8,163 nucleotides of DNA from JAFAVZ01 sp036009105 (GTDB taxonomy: Bacteria; Acidobacteriota; Thermoanaerobaculia; Gp7-AA8), in assembly GCA_036009105.1 (NCBI GenBank), contig DASYMJ010000041.1, forward strand, positions 1 through 8,163. The letters run 5' to 3'. The notes below the pieces were generated by a model. The model searched no databases, was not told the DNA's origin, and saw only the letters and a list, made by a program, of their open reading frames with translations. Position 1 is the stretch's first letter. Each line of letters opens with the position of its first letter. A program made the translations under genes and the position numbers. This document shows, one piece after another, positions 1-6,727 of the stretch.

Positions 1-10
1 GCGCTAACTC

Positions 11-46
11 CGTTCATCGTTCATCCTTCATCGTTCATCGTTCCCT
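11..46. repeat. Heptamer tandem repeat abutting rarA start
   Basis: About five consecutive 7-base units occupy 12-46. Three read GTTCATC (12-18, 19-25, 33-39), one reads CTTCATC (26-32), and a decayed last unit, GTTCCCT (40-46), touches the rarA ATG at 47. The 7-base period and leading GTT match the repeats at 1865, 6617 and 8099, so I place it in the same family. No complementary GATGAAC arm follows, because coding sequence begins at once. Either this is a solitary arm or its partner lies left of the window. The repeat fills the whole visible leader of rarA and leaves no recognisable Shine-Dalgarno sequence. Confidence 0.85.
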
Positions 47-1369
47 ATGACCGGCTCCCTCTTCGACGACGCCTCCTTTCCGCCCGTGCTGCCGCGCGAT
101 GCGCCGCTGCCCGAGAGGCTGCGGCCGAAGGCGCTGGGGGAGGTGGTCGGCTTGGAGGACCTCCTCGGGCCGGGGCGGTTCCTGCGCAATGCCATCGAGA
201 ACGACCGCATCCCTTCCATGATCTTCTGGGGGCCGCCCGGGTCGGGGAAGACGACGCTGGCCCGCATCATCGCCGCAACGACGAAGGCGCGCTTCGTCAC
301 CTTCTCCGCCACCTCCACCGGCATCAAGGAGATCAAGACGCTGATGGAGGAGGCGCGCAAGCAGCGCGCCGCGCGGGGGGCGAAGACGATCGTCTTCATC
401 GATGAGATCCATCGCTTCAACAAGGCCCAGCAGGATGCGTTTCTGCCCTACGTCGAGGCGGGGGACATCATCCTCATCGGCGCCACCACGGAGAACCCTT
501 CCTTCGAGGTGAACTCGGCGCTCCTCTCGCGCACCAAGGTCGTGGTCATCCCCCAGCTGGAGCGGGCCCAGGTGCTGGAGATCCTGAGCCGCGCCGCGAA
601 CGATCCGAGCGTGCAGAAGCTCGGCATCGAGCTGACGCCCGAGGCGCTCGACTTCATGGCCGCGACGAGCGGCGGGGACGCGCGGCAGGCGCTCAACTCG
701 CTGCAGCTGGTGGTGGAGACGGCGACGCGGAACGACAGCCCGATCACGCTCGACGCGGTGAAGAACATCCTGCAGCGCCGCTCGCTGATGTACGACAAGA
801 CGGGCGAGCAGCACTACAACATCATCTCCGCGCTTCACAAGTCGATCCGCAACGGCGACGCGGACGCCGCCGTCTATTGGCTGGTGCGCATGCTGGAAGG
901 GGGCGAAGACCCGATGTACATCGCGCGGCGGCTGGTGCGGGCCGCCTCCGAGGACATCGGGAACGCCGATCCGCAGGCGCTGGTGTTCGCGGTGGCGGTG
1001 CAGCAGACGGTGCACTTCATCGGCATGCCGGAAGGAGGCGTCGCGCTCGCCCAGCTGGTGGCGTATCTGGCCGCGGCGCCGAAGTCGAACGCGGCGTACA
1101 TCGGCTACGGCGAAGCGGTGCGGGAGGTGCGGCAGGGCGACAATCCGCCGGTTCCGCTGCACATCCGCAATGCCCCGACCGGCCTGATGAAGGATCTCGG
1201 ATACGGCCGCGACTACCAGTACGCGCACGACTTCGAGGAGCAGACCGCCGCGATGGAGTGCCTCCCCGAAGCGCTCGCCGGCCGCCGCTTCTACGAGCCG
1301 AAGGACGCCGGCGCGGAGACGGCGATGAAGGAGCGGCTGGAGAAGATGCGCAAGGCGCGCCAGAAGTAA
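47..1369 (+). CDS. rarA: Replication-associated recombination protein A (RarA/MgsA AAA+ ATPase)
   Basis: Predicted cytoplasmic AAA+ ATPase of the RarA/MgsA/WRNIP1 family. The family acts at stalled or gapped replication forks, interacts with SSB, and is related to clamp-loader subunits. In the 440-residue product the order is: the family N-terminus with LPERLRPKAL and GLEDLLGPG (residues 21-43); Walker A GPPGSGKTT (62-70); Walker B IVFIDEIH (115-122); sensor 1 ATTENPS (146-152); and the arginine-bearing GDARQALN motif (210-217). A helical C-terminal tetramerisation region follows, with the typical GEDPMYIARRL, ASEDIGNADP and GYGEAV stretches. Length and ends are normal, and ATG 47 places the LFDD and RLRP motifs where the family has them. 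No Shine-Dalgarno sequence is visible because a heptamer repeat runs up to the start codon. The gene converges on the thioesterase gene, with a strong hairpin between them. Nothing appears truncated, and identification is secure. Confidence 0.97.
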   Translation: MTGSLFDDASFPPVLPRDAPLPERLRPKALGEVVGLEDLLGPGRFLRNAIENDRIPSMIFWGPPGSGKTTLARIIAATTKARFVTFSATSTGIKEIKTLMEEARKQRAARGAKTIVFIDEIHRFNKAQQDAFLPYVEAGDIILIGATTENPSFEVNSALLSRTKVVVIPQLERAQVLEILSRAANDPSVQKLGIELTPEALDFMAATSGGDARQALNSLQLVVETATRNDSPITLDAVKNILQRRSLMYDKTGEQHYNIISALHKSIRNGDADAAVYWLVRMLEGGEDPMYIARRLVRAASEDIGNADPQALVFAVAVQQTVHFIGMPEGGVALAQLVAYLAAAPKSNAAYIGYGEAVREVRQGDNPPVPLHIRNAPTGLMKDLGYGRDYQYAHDFEEQTAAMECLPEALAGRRFYEPKDAGAETAMKERLEKMRKARQK

Positions 1370-1371
1370 AT

Positions 1372-1451
1372 GTAGGGCCGGCTCTCCAGCCGGCCCAATG
1401 GCGGCCGATCCGGTATCCCGGGATTCGGGCCGGCTGGAGAGCCGGCCCTGC
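1372..1451. repeat. GC-rich nested inverted repeat between convergent genes
   Basis: A perfect 22-bp inverted repeat pairs 1375-1396 with 1427-1448, and an extra A-T pair at 1374/1449 makes 23. Each arm is itself a hairpin: GGGCCGGCT and AGCCGGCCC are exact complements around a four-base loop (CTCC in the left arm, GGAG in the right). The structure can therefore be one long stem or a two-hairpin cloverleaf. The 30-base centre contains the palindrome ATCCCGGGAT (1415-1424). It starts two bases after the rarA stop and ends about ten bases from the thioesterase stop, which suits a bidirectional 3'-end or terminator role. Neither side has a strong T-run, so it is not a classical intrinsic terminator. 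It looks like a dispersed REP-type element, but copy number cannot be judged here. Confidence 0.85.
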
Positions 1452-1458
1452 GTGAATC

Positions 1459-1860
1459 TTACGTGTACGCGTTCGCGTGGCGCTCGATCGCCTTCGGCTT
1501 CCGGTCCTCGCCGATGTTCACGTACACCACATGCGCCTCGGTCACGATGACCTTGCGCTCCGGATTGCCGCCGCGGATGGCTTCCACCGTCACCTTCGTG
1601 GTGATGGAGGTGGTGCCGATGCGCAGCGTCTCGGTCCAGAAGCTGACCAGATCGCCCACGAACACCGGCTCGTGGAACACGACCTTGTCCATCGACACCG
1701 TGACCATGAACTGCAGCCCCTGCCGCCGCGCCTCGATGGCGCCGGCCTGGTCGATGTAGCTGAGGATCACGCCTCCGAAGATGGTGCCGTGCGCGTTCGT
1801 ATCCCGCGGCATCATGAGCACGCGGATGGCGGGCTCGGTCCATTTGGGAGAGATGTCCAT
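1459..1860 (-). CDS. YciA-type hotdog-fold acyl-CoA thioesterase
   Basis: Predicted cytoplasmic acyl-CoA thioester hydrolase that releases free fatty acid and CoA from acyl-CoA. It is a single hotdog domain of 133 residues, the normal size for YciA-like proteins, which usually form hexamers. The family signature is at residues 17-40: MPRDTNAHGTIFGGVILSYI followed by DQAG. The Asn-containing DTNAHG segment and the Asp in the central helix (D37) lie where the family has its active-site residues. Later hotdog strands are clear (SMDKVVFHEPVFVGDLVSF, 56-74; TEAHVVYVNI, 107-116). ATG at 1858-1860 gives a complete family N-terminus. Upstream there is no Shine-Dalgarno sequence: the heptamer hairpin ends five bases before the start. 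It follows the isomerase gene in the same direction with a 99-base gap, so read-through from that gene is possible. Exact chain-length preference cannot be read from sequence. Confidence 0.9.
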   Translation of the reverse strand: MDISPKWTEPAIRVLMMPRDTNAHGTIFGGVILSYIDQAGAIEARRQGLQFMVTVSMDKVVFHEPVFVGDLVSFWTETLRIGTTSITTKVTVEAIRGGNPERKVIVTEAHVVYVNIGEDRKPKAIERHANAYT

Positions 1861-1864
1861 GAGA

Positions 1865-1951
1865 GTTGCTGGTTGCTGGTTGCTGGTTGCTCGTAGATGA
1901 GACGCCGTGAATCCGGACGGCTCCTCAGACCAACAACCAGCAACCAGTAAC
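1865..1951. repeat. Heptamer-repeat inverted repeat, ppiD-thioesterase gap
   Basis: The left arm holds four 7-base units: GTTGCTG at 1865-1871, 1872-1878 and 1879-1885, then GTTGCTC at 1886-1892, followed by GTAG (1893-1896). The right arm holds three complementary units: CAACAAC (1931-1937), CAGCAAC (1938-1944) and CAGTAAC (1945-1951). Pairing 1865-1885 with 1931-1951 gives 21 positions with one mismatch and one G-T wobble. The loop carries a smaller stem, GCCGT pairing with ACGGC. On the minus-strand transcript the element starts 8 bases after the isomerase stop and ends just before the thioesterase ATG, so it fills nearly the whole intercistronic gap. Confidence 0.88.
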
Positions 1952-1959
1952 TGCTTTTA

Positions 1960-3921
1960 CTATCCCGCCGGCTGCTCGTTCCGCGCCTGCTGCGACTGCA
2001 GCACGGACTGGTTGATCGTCACGTCGGCGTCCTTGCGCAGGCGGGCCAGCAGCGACTGGCGGAGGGTGCGGGCTTCCTGGGTGCGCAGCATGTCGACGTA
2101 CTGCTGGCGCTTGTCGGCGAACTCCGCCGGGTTGAACTTGCGCTGCTCGAGCACCTGGAACACCACGGCCGAGTCGCCGGTGATGACCGGTCCCTGCACG
2201 GTGTTCACCGGAGCGGCGAGCGCGGCGTCGATGAGCGGGCCGATGTCGCCGGACAGGCCGCTGACCGCGCCCTGCCGGGTGATGGTGGTCTCCGTCGGCT
2301 GGAGGCCGAGCTTCGCGGCCACCGCATCGAGCGTCGGCGCGCCGGCCATGGCATTGGCGACCGTCGTCCTGGCCAGCTCGCGGGCCTTGGCCATGCGCGC
2401 GTCGCTCTCCACCTTCACCCGGATCTCGGCCAGGGCCGTGATGCCGGAGGGGCGCACGCCGGCCAGGTAGGCGATGGCCGGGCCGCGCGAGGTGCCGATC
2501 ACGTCGCTCACGTTCCCCTGCTTCGCGCCGAAGGCCCAGGTGGCCAGCGGCGCGTTGTTGCCGAGGCCGGGAATCATGTCGCCCTTCTGGAAGAACTGCG
2601 TGGAGTTCGAGCTGACCTTGTCGTTCGCGTACGACGCGAACTCGTCCACGGTCTTCGGCTTCTTGTCCTTGAGGCGGGTGGAGATGCGCGCGATCTCGTC
2701 GCGAGCCTGGTCCTTGGCCTGCTGGTCGGCGGCCTGCGCGGCGAGCTGGGCCCGCACCTCATCGAAGGTGCGGTAGCCTCCGGGACGGCGCTCCACCACC
2801 TTGATGATGTGGTAGCCGTACTCCTTGGTGCGGATCGGATCGCTGATCGTGTTCAGGGGGACGGTGAACGCCGCGTTGTCGAACGGCTCCACCGTGTCCC
2901 CCCGGTTGACGAAGCCCATGTCGCCGCCCTGGCCGGCGGAAGAGGGGTCGCCCGAGTTGTTACGGGCCAGCGTCGCAAAGTCCGCACCGCCGCGCAGCTG
3001 GCGGACGAGGTCCTCGGCCTTCGCCTTGGCGGCGGCGTCCTGCTCAGGGGTCGCGTTCGGCTCGACCTTGATCAGGATATGGAGGATGTGCGCCCCTTCG
3101 GGCTGCTTGTAGTCTGCCTTCGAAGCCTCGTAGCGCTTGCGCAGGTCGGCCTCGTTGGGGACGATCTGGGAGCGGAGGCGCGCCACGTCCGCCACCAGGT
3201 AGCGGAGGTCGCGCTGGTCGCCGTGCGTGTACTCGGCCTGGTGCGCCTTGTAGTACGCGTCGACGTCCGCCGGCGCGATCTGCACCGTCGCGGCGTCGCG
3301 CGCCGCGGCGTAGACGATGTAGCGCAGCTTCGCGTTCTCCGTGGTGCGGCGATACTCCTGCTCGGCCGACTTCGGCGAAACGACGATGGAGTTGTTCAGC
3401 GCGCTCTCGATCTTGGACAGCGTGATCTCGCGCGCCATGGAGTCTTCGAAATCAGCCGGGTTGTCGTAGTGCATGGCCACCACCCAGCGGCCGTACAGCT
3501 CGGCGCCGACGAACGATCCGTCGGGGTTCTTCAGGTCGGGGATCTCCATGATGCGCTTCCGGATCTCGTCCGGCGTGGCATTCAGGTGCAGGCGCTGCGC
3601 TTCCTGGAGCAGGAGGCGCTGATCGACCAGGGAGTCGAGGACCTGCTTGTCCAGCCCCATGGCCTGCATCATTTCGGGCGAGAACTGGCTGCCGTACATC
3701 TGGCGGTAGTTCTGTTCCGTGTAGAACAGCGCGCGCTGGTAGTCGCGGTTCGGGATGGTGTCGCCGTTGACTCGCGCGGCATAGCTCCGGTCCTCCGCCT
3801 TGGACGTCGTGGCACCACCGAGGCCCATGTCGACGTAGACGAAGCCGATGATGAAGGCCGCCACGACGGCAAGGAGGATCCACTTGAGGTGGTGGAAGCT
3901 TTCGCGCATCGATTTCAGCAT
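1960..3921 (-). CDS. ppiD: SurA/PpiD-type membrane-anchored peptidyl-prolyl cis-trans isomerase
   Basis: Predicted periplasmic folding chaperone tethered to the inner membrane, resembling PpiD. The 653-residue product has a short cytoplasmic N-terminus, one transmembrane helix (about 13-30, ILLAVVAAFIIGFVYV), a SurA-like N-terminal chaperone region (about 45-210, with VLDSLVDQRLLLQEAQRL), and a parvulin (rotamase) domain at about 273-378. The parvulin hallmarks are AHILHILIKV, FATLARNNSGD, GGDMGFV and EYGYHIIKVVERRP. A second, degenerate parvulin-like stretch follows (about 424-490), as in PpiD. The size fits PpiD (about 620 residues) better than soluble SurA. I chose ATG 3919-3921 because GAAAGG (minus strand, 3932-3937) lies about 10 bases upstream and the helix is then close to the N-terminus. 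A start at 4008 adds 29 low-quality residues and would lie upstream of the predicted transcription start. Transcription diverges from the FecR-domain gene. The symbol reflects architecture; orthology to E. coli PpiD is inferred. Confidence 0.9.
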   Translation of the reverse strand: MLKSMRESFHHLKWILLAVVAAFIIGFVYVDMGLGGATTSKAEDRSYAARVNGDTIPNRDYQRALFYTEQNYRQMYGSQFSPEMMQAMGLDKQVLDSLVDQRLLLQEAQRLHLNATPDEIRKRIMEIPDLKNPDGSFVGAELYGRWVVAMHYDNPADFEDSMAREITLSKIESALNNSIVVSPKSAEQEYRRTTENAKLRYIVYAAARDAATVQIAPADVDAYYKAHQAEYTHGDQRDLRYLVADVARLRSQIVPNEADLRKRYEASKADYKQPEGAHILHILIKVEPNATPEQDAAAKAKAEDLVRQLRGGADFATLARNNSGDPSSAGQGGDMGFVNRGDTVEPFDNAAFTVPLNTISDPIRTKEYGYHIIKVVERRPGGYRTFDEVRAQLAAQAADQQAKDQARDEIARISTRLKDKKPKTVDEFASYANDKVSSNSTQFFQKGDMIPGLGNNAPLATWAFGAKQGNVSDVIGTSRGPAIAYLAGVRPSGITALAEIRVKVESDARMAKARELARTTVANAMAGAPTLDAVAAKLGLQPTETTITRQGAVSGLSGDIGPLIDAALAAPVNTVQGPVITGDSAVVFQVLEQRKFNPAEFADKRQQYVDMLRTQEARTLRQSLLARLRKDADVTINQSVLQSQQARNEQPAG

Positions 3922-3931
3922 GAGAGAACTA

Positions 3932-3937
3932 CCTTTC
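3932..3937 (-). promoter_or_regulatory. Ribosome binding site deciding ppiD start
   Basis: On the minus strand GAAAGG precedes ATG 3919-3921 with a spacer of about 10 bases. It supports the 653-residue start over the longer reading that begins at 4008. Confidence 0.6.
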
Positions 3938-3979
3938 GGGAGAATGGCCCGCGGGCGCGGGCGGTTCGGAAAACGCGGC

Positions 3980-4008
3980 AGTGTAATGGTTCCTTCCACC
4001 CGTTGCAA
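3980..4008 (-). promoter_or_regulatory. Predicted sigma70-type promoter for ppiD
   Basis: Read on the minus strand, TTGCAA (4003-4008) is followed after exactly 17 bases by TACACT (3980-3985). The predicted transcript would start near 3973, giving a leader of roughly 50 bases before ATG 3921. That leader contains the self-complementary GCCCGCGGGC (3947-3956). The -35 matches TTGACA at four of six positions and the -10 matches TATAAT at four of six. The hexamer TTGCAA equals its own reverse complement and also serves the plus-strand candidate. Prediction from sequence only. Confidence 0.5.
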
Positions 4009-4033
4009 ACCCTAGGAAAGGCTGTGCTATAAG
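4003..4033 (+). promoter_or_regulatory. Predicted extended -10 promoter for the FecR-domain gene
   Basis: TGCTATAAG (4025-4033) combines an extended -10 TG with TATAAG, five of six matches to TATAAT. TTGCAA (4003-4008) lies 19 bases upstream as a possible, slightly distant -35; an extended -10 tolerates that spacing. The transcript would start near 4040, leaving only about eight bases before ATG 4049, so the message would be nearly leaderless. This agrees with the absence of a Shine-Dalgarno sequence there. Confidence 0.5.
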
Positions 4034-4048
4034 AGCCTTGCGCGCGCG

Positions 4049-5503
4049 ATGGCCGACAAGAAAAAGAAGAAGGCGGTCGGGATCGATATCGACTGGTATC
4101 TGATCTCCATCGACCGCCTCAAGCAGATCGGCCTGATCGTCCTGATCCTGCTCCTCGGCGGCGGCGCCTGGTGGTTCTACGCGAAGAACAAAGGGACGCC
4201 CCGCTACACCGCAGAGTCCGCCATCAGCGACGCCCGCCAGGCCCTCAACAGTCTCGCCGCCTCCTCCCAGCTGAACGTCCACCGCGCCGAGTTCGACCGC
4301 GCCTCCAAGAAGCTCGACGACGCCGGCGCGCACTTTACGGCGGGAAGGTTCGTGGAAGCGCAGGGAGCGGCGGTCGAGTCGCAGACCATCAGCCGGACCG
4401 CGCTGAGCGGCGGCGACGCGAGAGAGAATGACGCGCAGTTCCTCACCGTCGAGGGTGACGTGCAGTTCCAGAAGTCGACCGGCGACTGGAAGCGGGCCGA
4501 TGCGCGCACCCCTCTCTTCAATGGCGACTGGGTGAAGACCGGCGACGACTCCTCGGCCGAGCTCATCTTCTCCAACGGCTCGCTCTACACGATCGGCTCG
4601 AACGCGCTGCTGGAGATCTACGCCACCATCAGCTCGACCACCAGCAAGAAGACCAACGCCGTGCAGATGAAAGTCGGCTCGGTCGAGGTCGCCACGTCCG
4701 ACGATGCCTCCACGGTGCGGACGCCGGGCAGCCAGATCGTGGTCGACTCGGAGTCGACCACGCAGGTCGGGGTCGACAAAACGAACAACGCGACCTCCGT
4801 GGTCAGCATGAAGGGCTCCGCCACCGTGCAGCCGGCGGCGGGCGGGGGGGAGGCGGTCCGGCTGGGCAGCGGGGAGAAGATCAGCGCCACCGAGCAGGGC
4901 TCGCTCTCCGCGGTGAAGAAGCTCGCGCTGCCGCCCGCCTTGCAGACGCCGCCGGACAACGCCGTGTTCCAGCTCTCGCCCGGCGCGCAGGTGGAGTTCT
5001 CCTGGCAGACGCAGGGGGGGATCGGGACGGGTGGCTATCAGCTGCAGGTCTCGCGCTCGCGGCTCTTCACCACCCTGGAGATCAATGCGAAGCGGCAGAA
5101 GGCCTCCGCCAAGGCGCGCGTCTCCTCGGAAGGGGCGTTCTACTGGCGCGTGGCCTCCATCGGGCCGGACGGCGAGGTCGGGCCGTTCTCGCCCTTCCGC
5201 CGCTTCCGCGTCTCCGGCAGCGGGCGGGGGCCGGCGGCCATCCCGGGCGATACCACCCCGCCGCCGAAGCTGCAGCTCAAGGCGCCGTTCTCGGTGGGGA
5301 GCGAGTTCTACATCATCGAAGGGATGACCGACCCGGGATCGACCGTATTCATCAATGATGAAGAGGTGGACGTGGAGTCGAACGGCCACTTCAAGAAGAT
5401 CGTCAGCTTCAAGCGCATCGGCCGCAACGTCGTCGTCGTGAAGGCGGTCAGCCCCTCCGGCCTGCAAACGGTACAATCGCAGACGGTGCTGGTAGAGGAG
5501 TAG
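4049..5503 (+). CDS. Membrane-anchored FecR-domain protein with fibronectin/Ig-like C-terminal domains
   Basis: A 484-residue single-pass envelope protein of unknown specific function. Order of parts: a Lys-rich cytoplasmic N-terminus (residues 4-8 all Lys); a transmembrane helix (about 27-44, IGLIVLILLLGGGAWWFY); a helical, Ala-rich segment (about 53-118) that may be coiled or TPR-like; and a FecR-type beta domain (about 131-235) with the family pattern VEGDVQF, a conserved Trp (W147), LFNGDWVKTGDDSSAELIF and NGSLYTIG. Next comes a fibronectin-III-like module (about 300-390, ending in FYWRVASIGPDGEVGPFSPF), a Pro-rich linker (397-407), and a C-terminal Ig-like domain (about 410-484) with the TDPGSTVFINDEEVDVESNG pattern seen in Glucodextran_B/Big-type domains. 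The bulk should lie in the periplasm. No sigma or anti-sigma partner is adjacent, so a FecR-style anti-sigma role is unlikely. Its position before mreB suggests an envelope or wall-related structural role, which is inference. Confidence 0.85.
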   Translation: MADKKKKKAVGIDIDWYLISIDRLKQIGLIVLILLLGGGAWWFYAKNKGTPRYTAESAISDARQALNSLAASSQLNVHRAEFDRASKKLDDAGAHFTAGRFVEAQGAAVESQTISRTALSGGDARENDAQFLTVEGDVQFQKSTGDWKRADARTPLFNGDWVKTGDDSSAELIFSNGSLYTIGSNALLEIYATISSTTSKKTNAVQMKVGSVEVATSDDASTVRTPGSQIVVDSESTTQVGVDKTNNATSVVSMKGSATVQPAAGGGEAVRLGSGEKISATEQGSLSAVKKLALPPALQTPPDNAVFQLSPGAQVEFSWQTQGGIGTGGYQLQVSRSRLFTTLEINAKRQKASAKARVSSEGAFYWRVASIGPDGEVGPFSPFRRFRVSGSGRGPAAIPGDTTPPPKLQLKAPFSVGSEFYIIEGMTDPGSTVFINDEEVDVESNGHFKKIVSFKRIGRNVVVVKAVSPSGLQTVQSQTVLVEE

Positions 5504-5574
5504 CGACCGGCCCGCTGCCGCTAAGACCGGTAAGCCTTTTGCACCGCCTGCACCGCGCCGCCTCGAATCCACGT

Positions 5575-5580
5575 AAAGGA
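5575..5580 (+). promoter_or_regulatory. Ribosome binding site of mreB
   Basis: AAAGGA sits 11 bases before the mreB ATG at 5592 and fixes that start. The rest of the 88-base gap after the FecR-domain gene shows no convincing promoter, so mreB may be read from the upstream gene. A weak ACCGG/CCGGT inverted repeat after the 5503 stop is followed by CTTTT but is too poor to call a terminator. Confidence 0.6.
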
Positions 5581-5591
5581 ATCACCACCGA

Positions 5592-6616
<1,025 letters not shown>

Positions 6617-6617
<1 letters not shown>

Positions 6618-6688
6618 TTGCTGGTTGCTGGTTACTGGTTGCTGGTAGGGGTTCCTCTACTAGTAACCAGCAACCAGTAACCAGCAAC
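6617..6688. repeat. 32-bp heptamer-repeat hairpin between mreB and mreC
   Basis: Left arm: GTTGCTG (6617-6623), GTTGCTG (6624-6630), GTTACTG (6631-6637), GTTGCTG (6638-6644), then GTAG (6645-6648). Right arm: CTAC (6657-6660), then TAGTAAC, CAGCAAC, CAGTAAC and CAGCAAC through 6688. In register, 6617-6648 pairs with 6657-6688 over 32 positions around an eight-base loop, with one A-C mismatch and three G-T wobbles. Shifted by one unit, 6624-6646 pairs perfectly with 6666-6688 (23 bp). The first base is the G of the mreB stop codon. No T-run follows, so it is not a textbook terminator. It lies inside the expected mreBCD transcript. Confidence 0.92.
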
Positions 6689-6691
6689 TAC

Positions 6692-6724
6692 ATGGCCCAA
6701 AACCTGCTCAGCCATAGGCGGTAA
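6692..6724 (+). other. Possible ten-codon upstream ORF before mreC
   Basis: ATG at 6692 opens a reading frame encoding MAQNLLSHRR and ending with TAA at 6722-6724, three bases before the mreC ATG at 6728 and in the same frame. It begins three bases after the hairpin and has no Shine-Dalgarno sequence of its own, while the mreC ribosome site lies inside it. It could be a chance short frame or a coupling leader; I cannot decide from sequence. Confidence 0.2.
6716..6721 (+). promoter_or_regulatory. Ribosome binding site of mreC
   Basis: AGGCGG lies six bases before ATG 6728 and is the only plausible Shine-Dalgarno sequence downstream of the hairpin. A partial match to AGGAGG. Confidence 0.5.
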
Positions 6725-6727
6725 AAC

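Noticed and set aside
11..46. Repeats as a CRISPR array
   Set aside because: Units are 7 bases with no spacers between them; neither this nor the other heptamer loci fit CRISPR repeat-spacer lengths, and no cas gene is present.
35..1843. A 602-residue open frame on the minus strand spanning rarA and part of the thioesterase gene
   Set aside because: It is Arg/His-rich with no domain, runs antisense to a clear rarA and out of frame with the thioesterase. High GC content removes stop codons from shadow frames.
3922..4008. N-terminal extension of the ppiD product to ATG 4008
   Set aside because: The added 29 residues look non-coding, push the transmembrane helix inward, and lie upstream of the predicted transcription start; ATG 3921 has a ribosome site.
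2809..4032. A 407-residue plus-strand open frame opposite ppiD
   Set aside because: No recognisable domain, antisense to a clear parvulin gene, and it crosses the predicted divergent promoter.
5472..5477. TACAAT as a -10 box of an mreB promoter inside the end of the FecR-domain gene
   Set aside because: A good hexamer, but the position 17 bases upstream is AGCCCC, with no resemblance to a -35, and it lies within coding sequence.
5504..5545. Possible intrinsic terminator after the FecR-domain gene
   Set aside because: Only a five-base ACCGG/CCGGT inverted repeat with a long loop and a short CTTTT; too weak to support termination before mreB.
3929..5572. A 547-residue minus-strand open frame opposite the FecR-domain gene
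   Set aside because: Arg/Gly/Leu-rich low-complexity translation without motifs, antisense to a gene with well-defined domains; a GC-driven shadow.
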